DNA of 15,002 nt from Pseudomonadota bacterium (GTDB taxonomy: Bacteria > Pseudomonadota > Alphaproteobacteria > Ferrovibrionales > Ferrovibrionaceae). Both the position numbers and the translations under genes were made by a program. This document shows, in pieces, positions 14,827-15,002 of the stretch. The DNA lies in NCBI GenBank assembly GCA_021793055.1, contig JAJYTL010000046.1, forward strand, positions 1-15,002. Reading direction: 5' to 3'. Below the pieces are notes generated by a model, which saw only the letters and a list, made by a program, of their open reading frames with translations, had not been told where the DNA came from and made no database searches. Positions within the stretch are counted from its first letter, which is position 1; every line of letters starts with the position of its first letter.

Positions 14827-15002
14827 TGGCACATAAGAAAGCTGGCGGTTCGTCCCGCAACGGCCGCGATTCGGAAGGCCGGCGCCTCGGCGTCAAGCGC
14901 TACGGCGGCGAGCAGGTCGGCCCTGGCGTCATCATCGTGCGCCAGCGCGGCACCCGCTTCCATCCGGGCAAGAACGTCGGCCTCGGCAAGGACCACACGA
15001 TC
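14826..15002 (+). CDS. rpmA: Large ribosomal subunit protein bL27, 3' end beyond the window
   Basis: The first 59 codons of bL27, which sits at the peptidyl-transferase centre. The sequence MAHKKAGGSSRNGRDSEGRR, followed by LGVKRYGGE and RQRGTRFHPGKNVGLGKDHTI, is unmistakable. There is no N-terminal cleavage extension like that known from Firmicutes: the protein starts directly at MAHKKA. The ATG overlaps the rplU TAA by one base. The rplU-rpmA order is the usual one, with obgE expected further right. Confidence 0.98.
   Translation, partial: MAHKKAGGSSRNGRDSEGRRLGVKRYGGEQVGPGVIIVRQRGTRFHPGKNVGLGKDHTI

Overview
The window is GC-rich, densely coding DNA (several genes start with GTG) and looks like an alphaproteobacterial chromosome, perhaps of the Rhodospirillales. 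This is inferred from the style of the ribosomal proteins bL21 and bL27 and of the PepN-type aminopeptidase, and from the composition; no 16S rRNA gene is present to settle it. The right third is housekeeping DNA (pepN, tRNA-Ser, rplU-rpmA). The left two thirds are an accessory, probably catabolic or scavenging, locus.

Layout. (1) 1-1276, plus strand: the C-terminal part of a PF04185-type phosphoesterase (acid phosphatase / phospholipase C-like), cut by the window edge and broken by a one-base frameshift in a run of six G. (2) 1673-8598, minus strand: a six-gene operon-like run, in transcription order ABC ATPase, periplasmic substrate-binding protein, two different permeases overlapping by ATGA, and two tandem paralogous sulfatase-family hydrolases. 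(3) 8599-8724: an AT-rich divergent control region holding an 18-bp imperfect palindrome on top of a good promoter. (4) 8725-9492, plus strand: an IclR-family regulator. (5) 9493-10928: about 1.4 kb with no convincing gene but several inverted repeats. (6) 10929-13592: pepN. (7) 13593-14047: non-coding, with a stem-loop after pepN, two abutting palindromes and an AT-rich patch. (8) 14048-14136, minus strand: tRNA-Ser(CGA) with encoded CCA. (9) 14282-15002: a strong promoter, a structured leader, rplU and the start of rpmA.

How the genes fit together. The transporter is of the SsuABC/TauABC/AtsRBC type (aliphatic sulfonates, taurine, sulfate esters, nitrate). Neither sulfatase has a signal peptide. 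The simplest model is that an intact sulfate ester, or a phosphonate/phosphate ester hydrolysed by the same superfamily, is imported and cleaved in the cytoplasm, with the IclR protein controlling the operon and itself in response to a related small molecule. The substrate cannot be read from the sequence. The most distinctive detail is that one sulfatase has the standard active-site signature C-G-P-S-R, while its neighbour has C-G-S-S-R, replacing the proline that the formylglycine-generating enzyme normally recognises.

I see no CRISPR array, transposase, integrase, phage gene or defence system. The candidate for an undescribed system is the sulfatase-pair/ABC/IclR operon; the rest is ordinary apart from the small structural features listed.
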